Positions 1 through 5,154 of a stretch of 6,241 bases of DNA are shown one piece after another. Location of the stretch: positions 1 to 6,241 of the forward strand of contig JAKQNL010000173.1 in the NCBI GenBank assembly GCA_029565815.1, given 5' to 3'. Positions within the stretch are counted from its first letter, which is position 1. Each line of letters opens with the position of its first letter. Position numbers and translations under genes: made by a program. Source of the DNA: Spirochaetota bacterium. GTDB lineage: Bacteria; Spirochaetota; Spirochaetia; Treponematales; UBA12059. Below the pieces are notes generated by a model. It did not search any database, had not been told where the DNA came from, and saw nothing but the letters and a program-made list of their open reading frames with translations.

Positions 1-946
1 TGAGGCATGGCTCCCTGGATTTCTCGAACAAATCTGCTACCAGGCGCTCGAAATTGGATCGGGTAAGGCTCTTTTGCAGGTGCTTAGGGCCGGAAGCGTC
101 TGCAGTGATGAATGGAAGATTGATCTCTGCCTGCTGCACGTTGGACAGCTCGATCTTTGCCTTCTCTGCGGCTTCCTTGAGGCGCTGCAGGGCCATCTTG
201 TCCTGGGACAGGTCTATGCCCGAATCCTTCTTGAACTCCTCCACCAGCCACTGCATAACACGGCGGTCAAAGTCGTCGCCACCCAGGTGGGTGTCGCCGT
301 TGGTGCTCTTTACCTCGAACACGCCTTCGCCCAGCTCCAGTATGGATATGTCGAAGGTACCGCCGCCAAGATCGTACACGGCTATGGTTTTTTCCTTCTT
401 CTGGTCCTTGTTAAAGCCGTAGGCAAGGGCCGCGGCGGTTGGCTCGTTGATGATGCGGCGCACTTCCAGGCCCGCGATCTTGCCGGCATCTTTGGTTGCC
501 TGGCGCTGTGCGTCGTTAAAGTAAGCCGGCACCGTGATGACCGCTTCGGTAACCGCTTCGCCCAGGTAGTCTTCCGCGGTTTTCTTCATCTTTTGCAGAA
601 TGAAGGCGGAAATTTCCTGGGGGCTGTACTGCTTGCCGGCAGCGTCGACGCGGACGTCGTTCTGGATGGCCACAACCTTGTACGGAACCAGCGTGGTTTC
701 GTTCTTCAGCTCCTCGTAGCGCCTACCCATGAAGCGCTTGATGGAGTACACGGTGTTCTCCGGGTTGGTGATCATCTGGTTCTTGGCTGGCTGGCCTACC
801 ACGCGTTCGCCCTTGCCGGTAAAGCCCACGATGGACGGCGTGGTGCGCTGTCCCTCCGAGTTGGCTATGACCAGCGGCTCGCCGCCTTCCATGACGGATA
901 CGCAGCTATTGGTGGTTCCAAGGTCGATGCCTATTATCCTGCCCAT
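1..946 (-). CDS. dnaK: Molecular chaperone DnaK (Hsp70), N-terminal part, truncated by window edge
   Basis: DnaK is the cytoplasmic ATP-dependent Hsp70 chaperone that works with DnaJ and the nucleotide exchange factor GrpE. Only residues 1-315 lie in the window, which is most of the actin-like ATPase domain; the rest of that domain and the substrate-binding domain are off the left edge. I read the phosphate-1 motif IDLGTTNS (residues 7-14), [12 protein letters not shown] (138-149), [11 protein letters not shown] (167-177) and the phosphate-2 motif DLGGGTFD (192-199), all intact. The ATG at 946-944 is preceded by AAGGAG (958-953) with 6-nt spacing, and the protein begins MGRIIGID as is usual for the family. 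It lies 27 nt downstream of grpE on the same strand, so the two are probably cotranscribed. No frameshift is seen. The identification is certain. Confidence 0.98.
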   Translation of the reverse strand, partial: MGRIIGIDLGTTNSCVSVMEGGEPLVIANSEGQRTTPSIVGFTGKGERVVGQPAKNQMITNPENTVYSIKRFMGRRYEELKNETTLVPYKVVAIQNDVRVDAAGKQYSPQEISAFILQKMKKTAEDYLGEAVTEAVITVPAYFNDAQRQATKDAGKIAGLEVRRIINEPTAAALAYGFNKDQKKEKTIAVYDLGGGTFDISILELGEGVFEVKSTNGDTHLGGDDFDRRVMQWLVEEFKKDSGIDLSQDKMALQRLKEAAEKAKIELSNVQQAEINLPFITADASGPKHLQKSLTRSNFERLVADLFEKSREPCL

Positions 947-973
947 ATTGTTCTCCTTGTCGCGCAGCGCGCG

Positions 974-1708
974 TTAGCGTTCTTCTTTGCTGGCGCTGTC
1001 CGCGCCTTGCTGGCCGGAGGTACTGCCCCCGGGCATCATCACTTTAACTTTTGCAGGCCGCAGCACCCGCTCCTTGAGCTTGTAGCCAGCCTGGAATTCC
1101 TCGCTGATCGTAGGCTCCTCGCAATCCCCCGGGTGGCTCATAAGCGCTTCGTGCACGTTCGGATCGAACAGGGCGCCGGCGGTTTCTATGCGGGCAAGCC
1201 CGTATTTGTTCTTGAGCGTAGCCACCATATTCGTCCGTATCATGTCCACGCCGTCATGGAGCGCTTTGAAATCGCGAGATTGCTCAGTGCTTTTGATGGC
1301 ACGCTCAAAATCGTCAAGGATGGAGGTCAGGTCGGTCAGCAACTGGGTATTGGCATACTGCACCGAATCCTCCTTCTCGCGGAACATGCGCTTACGGAAG
1401 TTCTCGTAATCTGCCAGCTTGCGCAGGTACTGGTCTTTCAGGGAGGCGACCTCGCCTTCCAGCTCGGCTATGCGCGCATCCCGCTCGGCACTACCAGCCG
1501 TTTCCTGGGACGGGCGCGCCTGGAATATTTTTGGACCCTGGCCGCTGGCATCCTGCATCCCTGCGGCATCGGACGGCGCGGCTTCTGCTCCGGCAGCCTG
1601 CGACGCAGCCTGAGCCGCATCACGGCCAGCTGCCTGCCCGGCATCAAAGCCGGCACTATCGGTACCCTGGGTACGCCCATCGGTTTCGTGTTTGTTGTGT
1701 TTCGACAT
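974..1708 (-). CDS. grpE: GrpE, nucleotide exchange factor of DnaK
   Basis: GrpE is the homodimeric cytoplasmic factor that releases ADP from DnaK. The 244-residue product has a long coiled coil (about 75-125, containing LADYENFRKR at 98-107), a four-helix region (about 125-165) and the C-terminal beta domain with the family signature GYKLKERVLRPAKVKV (208-223). The first 75 or so residues form a low-complexity tail rich in Ala, Gly, Gln, Ser and Asp, which makes it longer than the roughly 200-residue E. coli protein. The ATG at 1708 is the only usual start before an in-frame stop about 20 nt upstream. Its ribosome site is weak (GAGCGAGG ends only 2 nt before ATG), unlike the good site of dnaK. 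The next Met (residue 51) has no better site. hrcA, often upstream of grpE, is replaced here by the divergent rpoN. Confidence 0.97.
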   Translation of the reverse strand: MSKHNKHETDGRTQGTDSAGFDAGQAAGRDAAQAASQAAGAEAAPSDAAGMQDASGQGPKIFQARPSQETAGSAERDARIAELEGEVASLKDQYLRKLADYENFRKRMFREKEDSVQYANTQLLTDLTSILDDFERAIKSTEQSRDFKALHDGVDMIRTNMVATLKNKYGLARIETAGALFDPNVHEALMSHPGDCEEPTISEEFQAGYKLKERVLRPAKVKVMMPGGSTSGQQGADSASKEER

Positions 1709-1731
1709 GGCCTCGCTCTGACATGCTTATT

Positions 1732-1780
1732 CCGGAACAGTTCAAACCTTAGGCTAAAAGTTGTTCCGGTGGACTTGAAC
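1732..1780. repeat. Interleaved inverted repeats in the grpE-rpoN divergent region
   Basis: Two perfect inverted pairs are visible. CCGGAACA (1732-1739) pairs with TGTTCCGG (1762-1769), and GTTCAA (1740-1745) pairs with TTGAAC (1775-1780). The pairs are interleaved (order a-b-a'-b'), so both could not easily fold at once in RNA. All arms share a GAAC/GTTC core, and GAAC-A-GTTC itself is a short palindrome at 1735-1743. The block covers most of the putative grpE 5' untranslated region. It also lies about 88-136 nt upstream of the start predicted for the rpoN sigma-54 promoter. A protein-binding operator or enhancer, or an RNA structure, are both possible. It does not match CIRCE. Confidence 0.55.
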
Positions 1781-1785
1781 ATAAG

Positions 1786-1812
1786 GTAATAACGCGCAAT
1801 TTATCGAGTCAA
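1786..1812 (-). promoter_or_regulatory. Candidate sigma-70-type promoter for grpE-dnaK
   Basis: Read on the minus strand, TTGACT (1812-1807) is followed after a short 15-nt spacer by TATTAC (1791-1786). The -35 is good (5 of 6), but the -10 is only 4 of 6 and the spacing is below optimum. Transcription would start near 1779, giving a leader of about 70 nt occupied by the inverted repeats. No CIRCE element (TTAGCACTC-N9-GAGTGCTAA) and no clear sigma-32-type site was found between 1709 and 1947. Confidence 0.35.
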
Positions 1813-1841
1813 GCGGTTAAAACACTAAAAACGTACCGAAT

Positions 1842-1857
1842 GGGCACAGTTTTTGCA
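1842..1857 (+). promoter_or_regulatory. Candidate sigma-54 (-24/-12) promoter for rpoN
   Basis: GGGCACAGTTTTTGCA matches the sigma-54 consensus TGGCACG-N4-TTGCA at every defined position except two (T to G at the first base, G to A at the seventh). The invariant GG (1843-1844) and GC (1855-1856) are exactly 10 nt apart, as the factor requires. The element points toward rpoN. It would start RNA near 1868, 80 nt before the rpoN start codon and just upstream of the sigma-70 promoter. The sequence match is direct; function and autoregulation are inferred. Confidence 0.6.
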
Positions 1858-1879
1858 GACAAAGGAAGGCCCAAACGAC

Positions 1880-1907
1880 TTGACATCGAGGCTGTTGAGC
1901 ATAACAT
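1880..1907 (+). promoter_or_regulatory. Sigma-70-type promoter for rpoN-hpf
   Basis: A perfect -35 TTGACA (1880-1885) is followed by a 16-nt spacer and TAACAT (1902-1907), 4 of 6 to the -10 consensus. The start point would be near 1914, giving a leader of about 34 nt to the rpoN GTG. It is the best housekeeping promoter in this intergenic region and would supply basal RpoN. Confidence 0.6.
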
Positions 1908-1947
1908 TTAGTTTGAAGATCGATCATTTGACAGGGGGTACAGCACG

Positions 1948-3309
1948 GTGCAGGCACAGCGGCAATCCATCAGCCAAGTGCAACGACAAAAGCTCAGCCC
2001 GCAGATGATCCAGTCCATCCGCCTTATGTCCCTGCCCATACAGGAGTTAAAAGAGGAAATCCAGCGCGAGTTGGAGACCAATCCAGCCCTGGAAGTCATA
2101 GAAGACCGGTCCACTGTATCGCTGGAGACCATGGGCGAGCACGCGGAATCCGATAGCCACGACAGCTTTGAGGACGGATCGGACCAGGGCTACAGCGCCC
2201 CTGCCGATGGGGATTCCAAGCGGCAGTTCATGGAAGGCGCCATATCCCGCTCGGAAACCTTACAGGAACACCTCTTGTGGCAGCTACGCCTGCAGCCTTT
2301 AAGCCCTGAGCAGCGAGCCGTAGGGGAAATACTCATACAGAACCTGGACCACGACGGCTTCCATAAGGAAGACCCGTTTACCGTGTGTAAGGATGTGTCC
2401 AGGCAAACCGTCAGCATGGTTATGGCCGTTATACGCACCTTGGAGCCTACCGGAGCCTGCGTCGTGGACTACCGTGAATCGCTTTTGGTGCAGGCTCTGC
2501 TTGCCCAGGATGCGCCCAAAGGGGCTGTCCAAATCGTACGCGACCACATAGAGCTTTTGGAGCGGGCAAAACACGCGGAAGTGCAAAAAAAGCTCAAGCT
2601 CAGCGACAGCGAGCTGAACGATGCGCTCGCGTTCATCAAAACGCTCAACCCATTCCCGGGGCGCATGTATTCGGCCGACGAGGTGCGCTATGTGGTGCCC
2701 GATGTCCAGGTAAAGCTTAAAGACGGCGAATTTGTTATCACTATTAACGACCAGGAAATTCCAGTCATTGGCATTAACCCGTTTTTCGACCACCTGTCCT
2801 CGGAGCGTCACGACAAGGCTACCGACGCCTTTGTGCGCGACAACATACGGCAAGCCAGGTTTTTCATCCAGAGCATACAGCAGCGCAACCGTACCCTGCT
2901 CAAGGTAGTCCGATCCATTGTGGAGTTCCAAAGGCAGTTTTTTTCCCGAGGCCCCAAGTATCTGTCACCGCTGACGCTCAAAGACATAGCAAACGAAGTG
3001 GGCGTGCATGAAACAACGGTATCCCGTATGGCGAACAAAAAGTACCTGCAAACCGACTGGGGCATCTTTGACCTGCGCTACTTCTTTACCAACAGCATTT
3101 CCGGCGCAGGCTCGCGTGGCTCGCGCTTTTCCAAATCGGGCGTAAAGGAAGTGATACGCGAAATCATCGAAAGCGAGGGAGCTATACTGTCCGACCAGGA
3201 CATAAGCGAAGCGCTTGCCCGCAAGGGCATCAAGCTTGCCCGCCGCACCGTTGCAAAATACCGCGGCGAGCTGAATATGGATTCATCATTTGGCCGCAAG
3301 CGCGGCTAA
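1948..3309 (+). CDS. rpoN: RNA polymerase sigma-54 factor RpoN
   Basis: RpoN directs core RNA polymerase to -24/-12 promoters and needs an AAA+ enhancer-binding activator to open them. All family regions are present in 453 residues. Region I (about 1-50) is Gln/Leu-rich (QRQKLSPQM, IQELKEEIQRELETNPALE). An acidic linker spans about 51-90. The core-binding region runs from about 100 to 285. A helix-turn-helix lies near 343-366 (LKDIANEVGVHETTVSRM). The RpoN box ARRTVAKYR (431-439), which reads the -24 element, is intact. The start is GTG at 1948, chosen because region I begins directly and a G-rich ribosome site (AGGGGG, 1933-1938) lies 9 nt upstream. Two candidate promoters precede it, one of them sigma-54-type. 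hpf follows after 55 nt with no terminator between, so the two are probably cotranscribed. Confidence 0.97.
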   Translation: MQAQRQSISQVQRQKLSPQMIQSIRLMSLPIQELKEEIQRELETNPALEVIEDRSTVSLETMGEHAESDSHDSFEDGSDQGYSAPADGDSKRQFMEGAISRSETLQEHLLWQLRLQPLSPEQRAVGEILIQNLDHDGFHKEDPFTVCKDVSRQTVSMVMAVIRTLEPTGACVVDYRESLLVQALLAQDAPKGAVQIVRDHIELLERAKHAEVQKKLKLSDSELNDALAFIKTLNPFPGRMYSADEVRYVVPDVQVKLKDGEFVITINDQEIPVIGINPFFDHLSSERHDKATDAFVRDNIRQARFFIQSIQQRNRTLLKVVRSIVEFQRQFFSRGPKYLSPLTLKDIANEVGVHETTVSRMANKKYLQTDWGIFDLRYFFTNSISGAGSRGSRFSKSGVKEVIREIIESEGAILSDQDISEALARKGIKLARRTVAKYRGELNMDSSFGRKRG

Positions 3310-3325
3310 GCCACAATCGAGCAAT

Positions 3326-3360
3326 AGGGCGGGTAGACAACAGCCCGCTCCTAAGGAGGT
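3326..3360 (+). promoter_or_regulatory. Very strong Shine-Dalgarno of hpf with an adjoining hairpin
   Basis: AAGGAGGT (3353-3360) is a near-perfect match to the 16S anti-Shine-Dalgarno, 4 nt before ATG 3365, and decides the hpf start. Directly upstream, GCGGG (3329-3333) pairs with CCCGC (3344-3348), and AGG (3326-3328) can pair with CCT (3350-3352) past a one-base bulge. CTCCT (3348-3352) is also complementary to the AGGAG of the ribosome site itself, so an alternative fold could mask it. The ribosome site is certain; a regulatory role for the fold is speculative. Confidence 0.6.
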
Positions 3361-3364
3361 TTTC

Positions 3365-3655
3365 ATGACAACAGACGTCCGTGCCGTGCATTTTGACCTG
3401 AGCGAAGCCAACAGGGCCTTTTTGGACAAAAAGCTGGAACGGCTTGCCCACGCAAAAGACCTTATCGTGGATCTCCTGTTCGCGTTCACCAAGGAAAAAC
3501 AGTTCAAGTGCGAGTGCACCGTGAACTTCCGCTGGGGAGCCCAAGCCCACGTGCAGGAAACCGATTTTGACCTGCTTCCCGGCATAGAAAAACTCATGGA
3601 CAAGCTGGAACAAAAAATCAACAAGGAAAAAGAACGCGTAAAAGAAAAGAAATAA
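3365..3655 (+). CDS. hpf: Short ribosome hibernation-promoting factor (HPF/RaiA family)
   Basis: This 96-residue protein belongs to the RaiA/HPF (sigma-54 modulation protein) family, which binds the decoding channel of the 30S subunit and shuts down translation in stressed or stationary cells. The family shows in the beta-alpha-beta-beta-beta-alpha pattern. A first strand (VRAVHFDLS) precedes helix LDKKLERLAHAKDLI (20-34), then strands about 35-67 ending in AHVQETDFDLLPGIEKLMDKLEQKI. The tail is basic (KEKERVKEKK). It lacks the C-terminal dimerization domain of long HPF, so it is the short type. The reading frame is open further upstream to 3290, but ATG 3365 has a near-perfect ribosome site and the upstream part overlaps rpoN. 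A position directly after rpoN is classic for this family. Family assignment is secure; which subtype name applies (RaiA or HPF) is not. Confidence 0.9.
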   Translation: MTTDVRAVHFDLSEANRAFLDKKLERLAHAKDLIVDLLFAFTKEKQFKCECTVNFRWGAQAHVQETDFDLLPGIEKLMDKLEQKINKEKERVKEKK

Positions 3656-3680
3656 GGGAACAGCCCCGGAGCAACGATGC

Positions 3681-3726
3681 GGCGTAATGGTGCCCACTAT
3701 GCGGCTGCCGTTACGCCACTTTTTTT
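3681..3726 (+). terminator. Rho-independent terminator after rpoN-hpf
   Basis: GGCGTAATGG (3681-3690) pairs with CCGTTACGCC (3708-3717) over 10 bp with one T-G wobble. The loop is 17 nt and can pair internally (GCC with GGC). Seven T residues follow at 3720-3726. It lies 25 nt after the hpf stop and should separate rpoN-hpf transcription from hprK-ptsH. Confidence 0.85.
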
Positions 3727-3768
3727 ACCAGTGTAGCGAGGCTTTACTGGTGTTACGAAGCTTTGGGA
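3727..3768 (+). repeat. Imperfect 19-bp tandem repeat and inverted repeat upstream of hprK
   Basis: GTGTAGCGAGGCTTT (3731-3745) recurs as GTGTTACGAAGCTTT (3750-3764), 12 of 15 identical at a 19-bp period. Overlapping it, ACCAGT (3727-3732) and ACTGGT (3746-3751) form a perfect 6-bp inverted pair. The block lies between the hpf terminator and the hprK promoter, where a regulator of hprK could bind. Two copies nearly two helical turns apart would suit a dimer, but this is inference. Confidence 0.4.
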
Positions 3769-3777
3769 TGCAATACG

Positions 3778-3806
3778 TTGCACGCCCGCCCTTTTAGCGC
3801 TATGCT
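3778..3806 (+). promoter_or_regulatory. Candidate promoter for hprK-ptsH giving a near-leaderless mRNA
   Basis: TTGCAC (3778-3783), a 17-nt spacer and TATGCT (3801-3806; 4 of 6) resemble a sigma-70 promoter. The expected start at about 3813-3815 coincides with the ATG at 3815, so the transcript would have virtually no leader. That fits the absence of any ribosome site upstream of hprK. A promoter is required somewhere here because a terminator precedes this gap. The -35 match is weak (3 of 6). Confidence 0.4.
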
Positions 3807-3814
3807 TGCCGCGA

Positions 3815-4804
3815 ATGGAAGATAAACGTTTTACGGTCCTGGACCTTCTGGACATGGACCTGCGGGAACACGACGACCTCAAACTGCGCTGCATTGGCGG
3901 CCGCAAGGGCCTCATGCGGGAGATAGGCTCGGCTGACCTGAACCGGCCCGGCCTTGCTTTGTCGGGGTTTTTTGACAATTTTGCGTTCCAGCGCATCCAG
4001 CTCATCGGCCGGGGCGAAGCCGCCTACCTACGGCTGTTGGCAGCCGAAGGCCGCTTCGAGGGCGTAAACCGCATTTTTACCTTTCCCGTCCCCTGCTTCA
4101 TCCTTGCAAACGGAGAACATCCAGAGCCCATGTTCGCCGATGCCGCGGAAGCCGCGGATTGCCCAATACTCCTGTCCGAGCTGTCCAGCACGGAGCTGTC
4201 CGCCCGCCTTATGCGCGTGCTAACCGCGGTGTTTGCCCCAAAAACCAGCATGCACGGCGTGCTCGTGGAAGTATACGGCATAGGCCTGCTGCTCACCGGG
4301 GATTCGGGCGTAGGCAAGAGCGAAACGGCGCTGGAACTGGTGGAACGTGGCCATCGCCTGGTGGCCGATGATGTGGTCGAAATCCGCTGCGTTTCCGGGA
4401 ACATACTCATGGGATCCGGCGCAAACAAAGTCATAGGCCACCACATGGAAATCCGGGGTTTGGGCATCATCAATGTAACCCACCTGTTTGGCGTAGGCGC
4501 AATCCGGGACAAAAAGCAGATACAGCTCATCTGCAAACTGGAAGAGTGGGATTCCACCAAGGTGTACGACCGCATAGGCACCGACGAAACCACGGACCTT
4601 ATACTGGGCGTTAAAGTGCCCAGGCTGGACATACCGGTAAAACCGGGCAGGAACATACCCATCATCGTGGAAACTGCGGCCATGAACGAACGCCTTAAAA
4701 AGATGGGCTACCACTCGGCAAAGGAATTCAACCAGAACATTTTGCGATGGCTGGAGAGCGACAGCGCCCGGGCCGTCTATTTTGGTCGTGATGATTCCAT
4801 CTAG
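3815..4804 (+). CDS. hprK: HPr kinase/phosphorylase
   Basis: HprK is the hexameric enzyme that phosphorylates HPr on Ser46 with ATP or PPi and removes that phosphate by phosphorolysis. The 329-residue product has the family's two-domain plan. The N-terminal domain (about 1-135) begins MEDKRFTVLDLLDMDL. The catalytic domain carries a conserved His (H147 in MHGVLVEV), Walker A GDSGVGKS (162-169), the DD pair (185-186), the HPrK signature MEIRGLGIINV (211-221) and the KPGRN loop (276-280) involved in phosphorylase activity. ATG 3815 is preferred; an in-frame TTG at 3806 would add three residues but falls in the proposed -10 box. Neither has a Shine-Dalgarno. Its substrate HPr is encoded 81 nt downstream. 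Length and motifs are typical, with no missing catalytic residue. Confidence 0.96.
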   Translation: MEDKRFTVLDLLDMDLREHDDLKLRCIGGRKGLMREIGSADLNRPGLALSGFFDNFAFQRIQLIGRGEAAYLRLLAAEGRFEGVNRIFTFPVPCFILANGEHPEPMFADAAEAADCPILLSELSSTELSARLMRVLTAVFAPKTSMHGVLVEVYGIGLLLTGDSGVGKSETALELVERGHRLVADDVVEIRCVSGNILMGSGANKVIGHHMEIRGLGIINVTHLFGVGAIRDKKQIQLICKLEEWDSTKVYDRIGTDETTDLILGVKVPRLDIPVKPGRNIPIIVETAAMNERLKKMGYHSAKEFNQNILRWLESDSARAVYFGRDDSI

Positions 4805-4820
4805 CGGCATTTCCCGAACG

Positions 4821-4856
4821 CGTGCTAGCATGGAAGCGGCGCGTACGCCGCGCACG
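4821..4856 (+). other. Hairpin between hprK and ptsH
   Basis: GCGGCG (4836-4841) pairs with CGCCGC (4846-4851) around the loop CGTA, and the outer arms CGTGC (4821-4825) and GCACG (4852-4856) can extend the stem past an internal loop. No T-run follows, so this is not a classical terminator. It could stabilise or process the mRNA so that ptsH is expressed differently from hprK. Function is unproven. Confidence 0.4.
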
Positions 4857-4885
4857 TACCACATTCAAACAAGCGGAGACGCCTG

Positions 4886-5152
4886 ATGGTAGAACAGACA
4901 ACGGTAATAAAAAACCGTGCCGGCATCCATGCCCGCCCCGCGGCCATGATAGTGCAGGTGGCCGGCAAGTTCAAATCCCGCATTTTTCTGGAAAAGGGCG
5001 AGGACCGCATAAACGGCAAAAGCATCATGGGCATTATTACCCTGGGCGCCGGCTATGATACCAACCTCAAAGTGATAGCCGAAGGCGAAGACGAAGCAGA
5101 AGCCGTGGAAGCGATAGTACGCCTCATCGACAAGCGTTTTGAAGAGGATTAA
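4886..5152 (+). CDS. ptsH: Phosphocarrier protein HPr
   Basis: HPr is the small cytoplasmic phosphocarrier of the PEP-phosphotransferase system and the substrate of HprK. The 88-residue length is standard. His15 in NRAGIHARPAA (10-20) is the site phosphorylated by enzyme I, and Ser46 in INGKSIMGIITLGAG (42-56) is the HprK site; both are present with intact surroundings. ATG 4886 has GGAG (4875-4878) 7 nt upstream. It follows hprK and overlaps functionally with it, while a histidine kinase starts 2 nt after its stop. No ptsI or enzyme II gene is in the window. Treponemes studied to date keep HPr and HprK but lack PTS permeases, so a purely regulatory job is plausible here; that is inference. 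A paralogue such as NPr is unlikely given the Ser46 motif. Confidence 0.97.
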   Translation: MVEQTTVIKNRAGIHARPAAMIVQVAGKFKSRIFLEKGEDRINGKSIMGIITLGAGYDTNLKVIAEGEDEAEAVEAIVRLIDKRFEED

Positions 5153-5154
5153 GC

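Noticed and set aside
1740..1780. H-type RNA pseudoknot in the grpE leader
   Set aside because: The pairing order is right, but the arms 1740-1745 and 1732-1739 abut with no linker, while the 5-nt link on the other side would have to span both stems, which is sterically unlikely. Alternative folds or a DNA operator are better readings.
74..1789. 571-codon plus-strand open frame antisense to dnaK and grpE
   Set aside because: It uses exactly the same triplets as dnaK and grpE, each read as its reverse complement. It stays open only because those two genes use no TTA, CTA or TCA codons in this stretch, as expected in GC-rich, codon-biased genes. Long antisense frames over dnaK are a well-known artefact. 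It has no ribosome site and no protein family features.
2299..2931. 210-codon minus-strand open frame within rpoN
   Set aside because: It lies wholly opposite the clearly real rpoN, has no ribosome site and no recognisable motif; it is a shadow frame.
3764..3782. Possible sigma-54 promoter upstream of hprK (TTTGGG ... TTGCA)
   Set aside because: The GG to GC distance is 12 nt rather than the required 10, so it cannot be read as a -24/-12 element.
4821..4856. Terminator between hprK and ptsH
   Set aside because: The stem is GC-rich but no T-run follows, so intrinsic termination is unlikely; kept only as a hairpin.
4220..4864. Minus-strand open frame of 214 codons opposite hprK
   Set aside because: hprK on the other strand carries all family motifs; the antisense frame has low-quality composition and no start signal.
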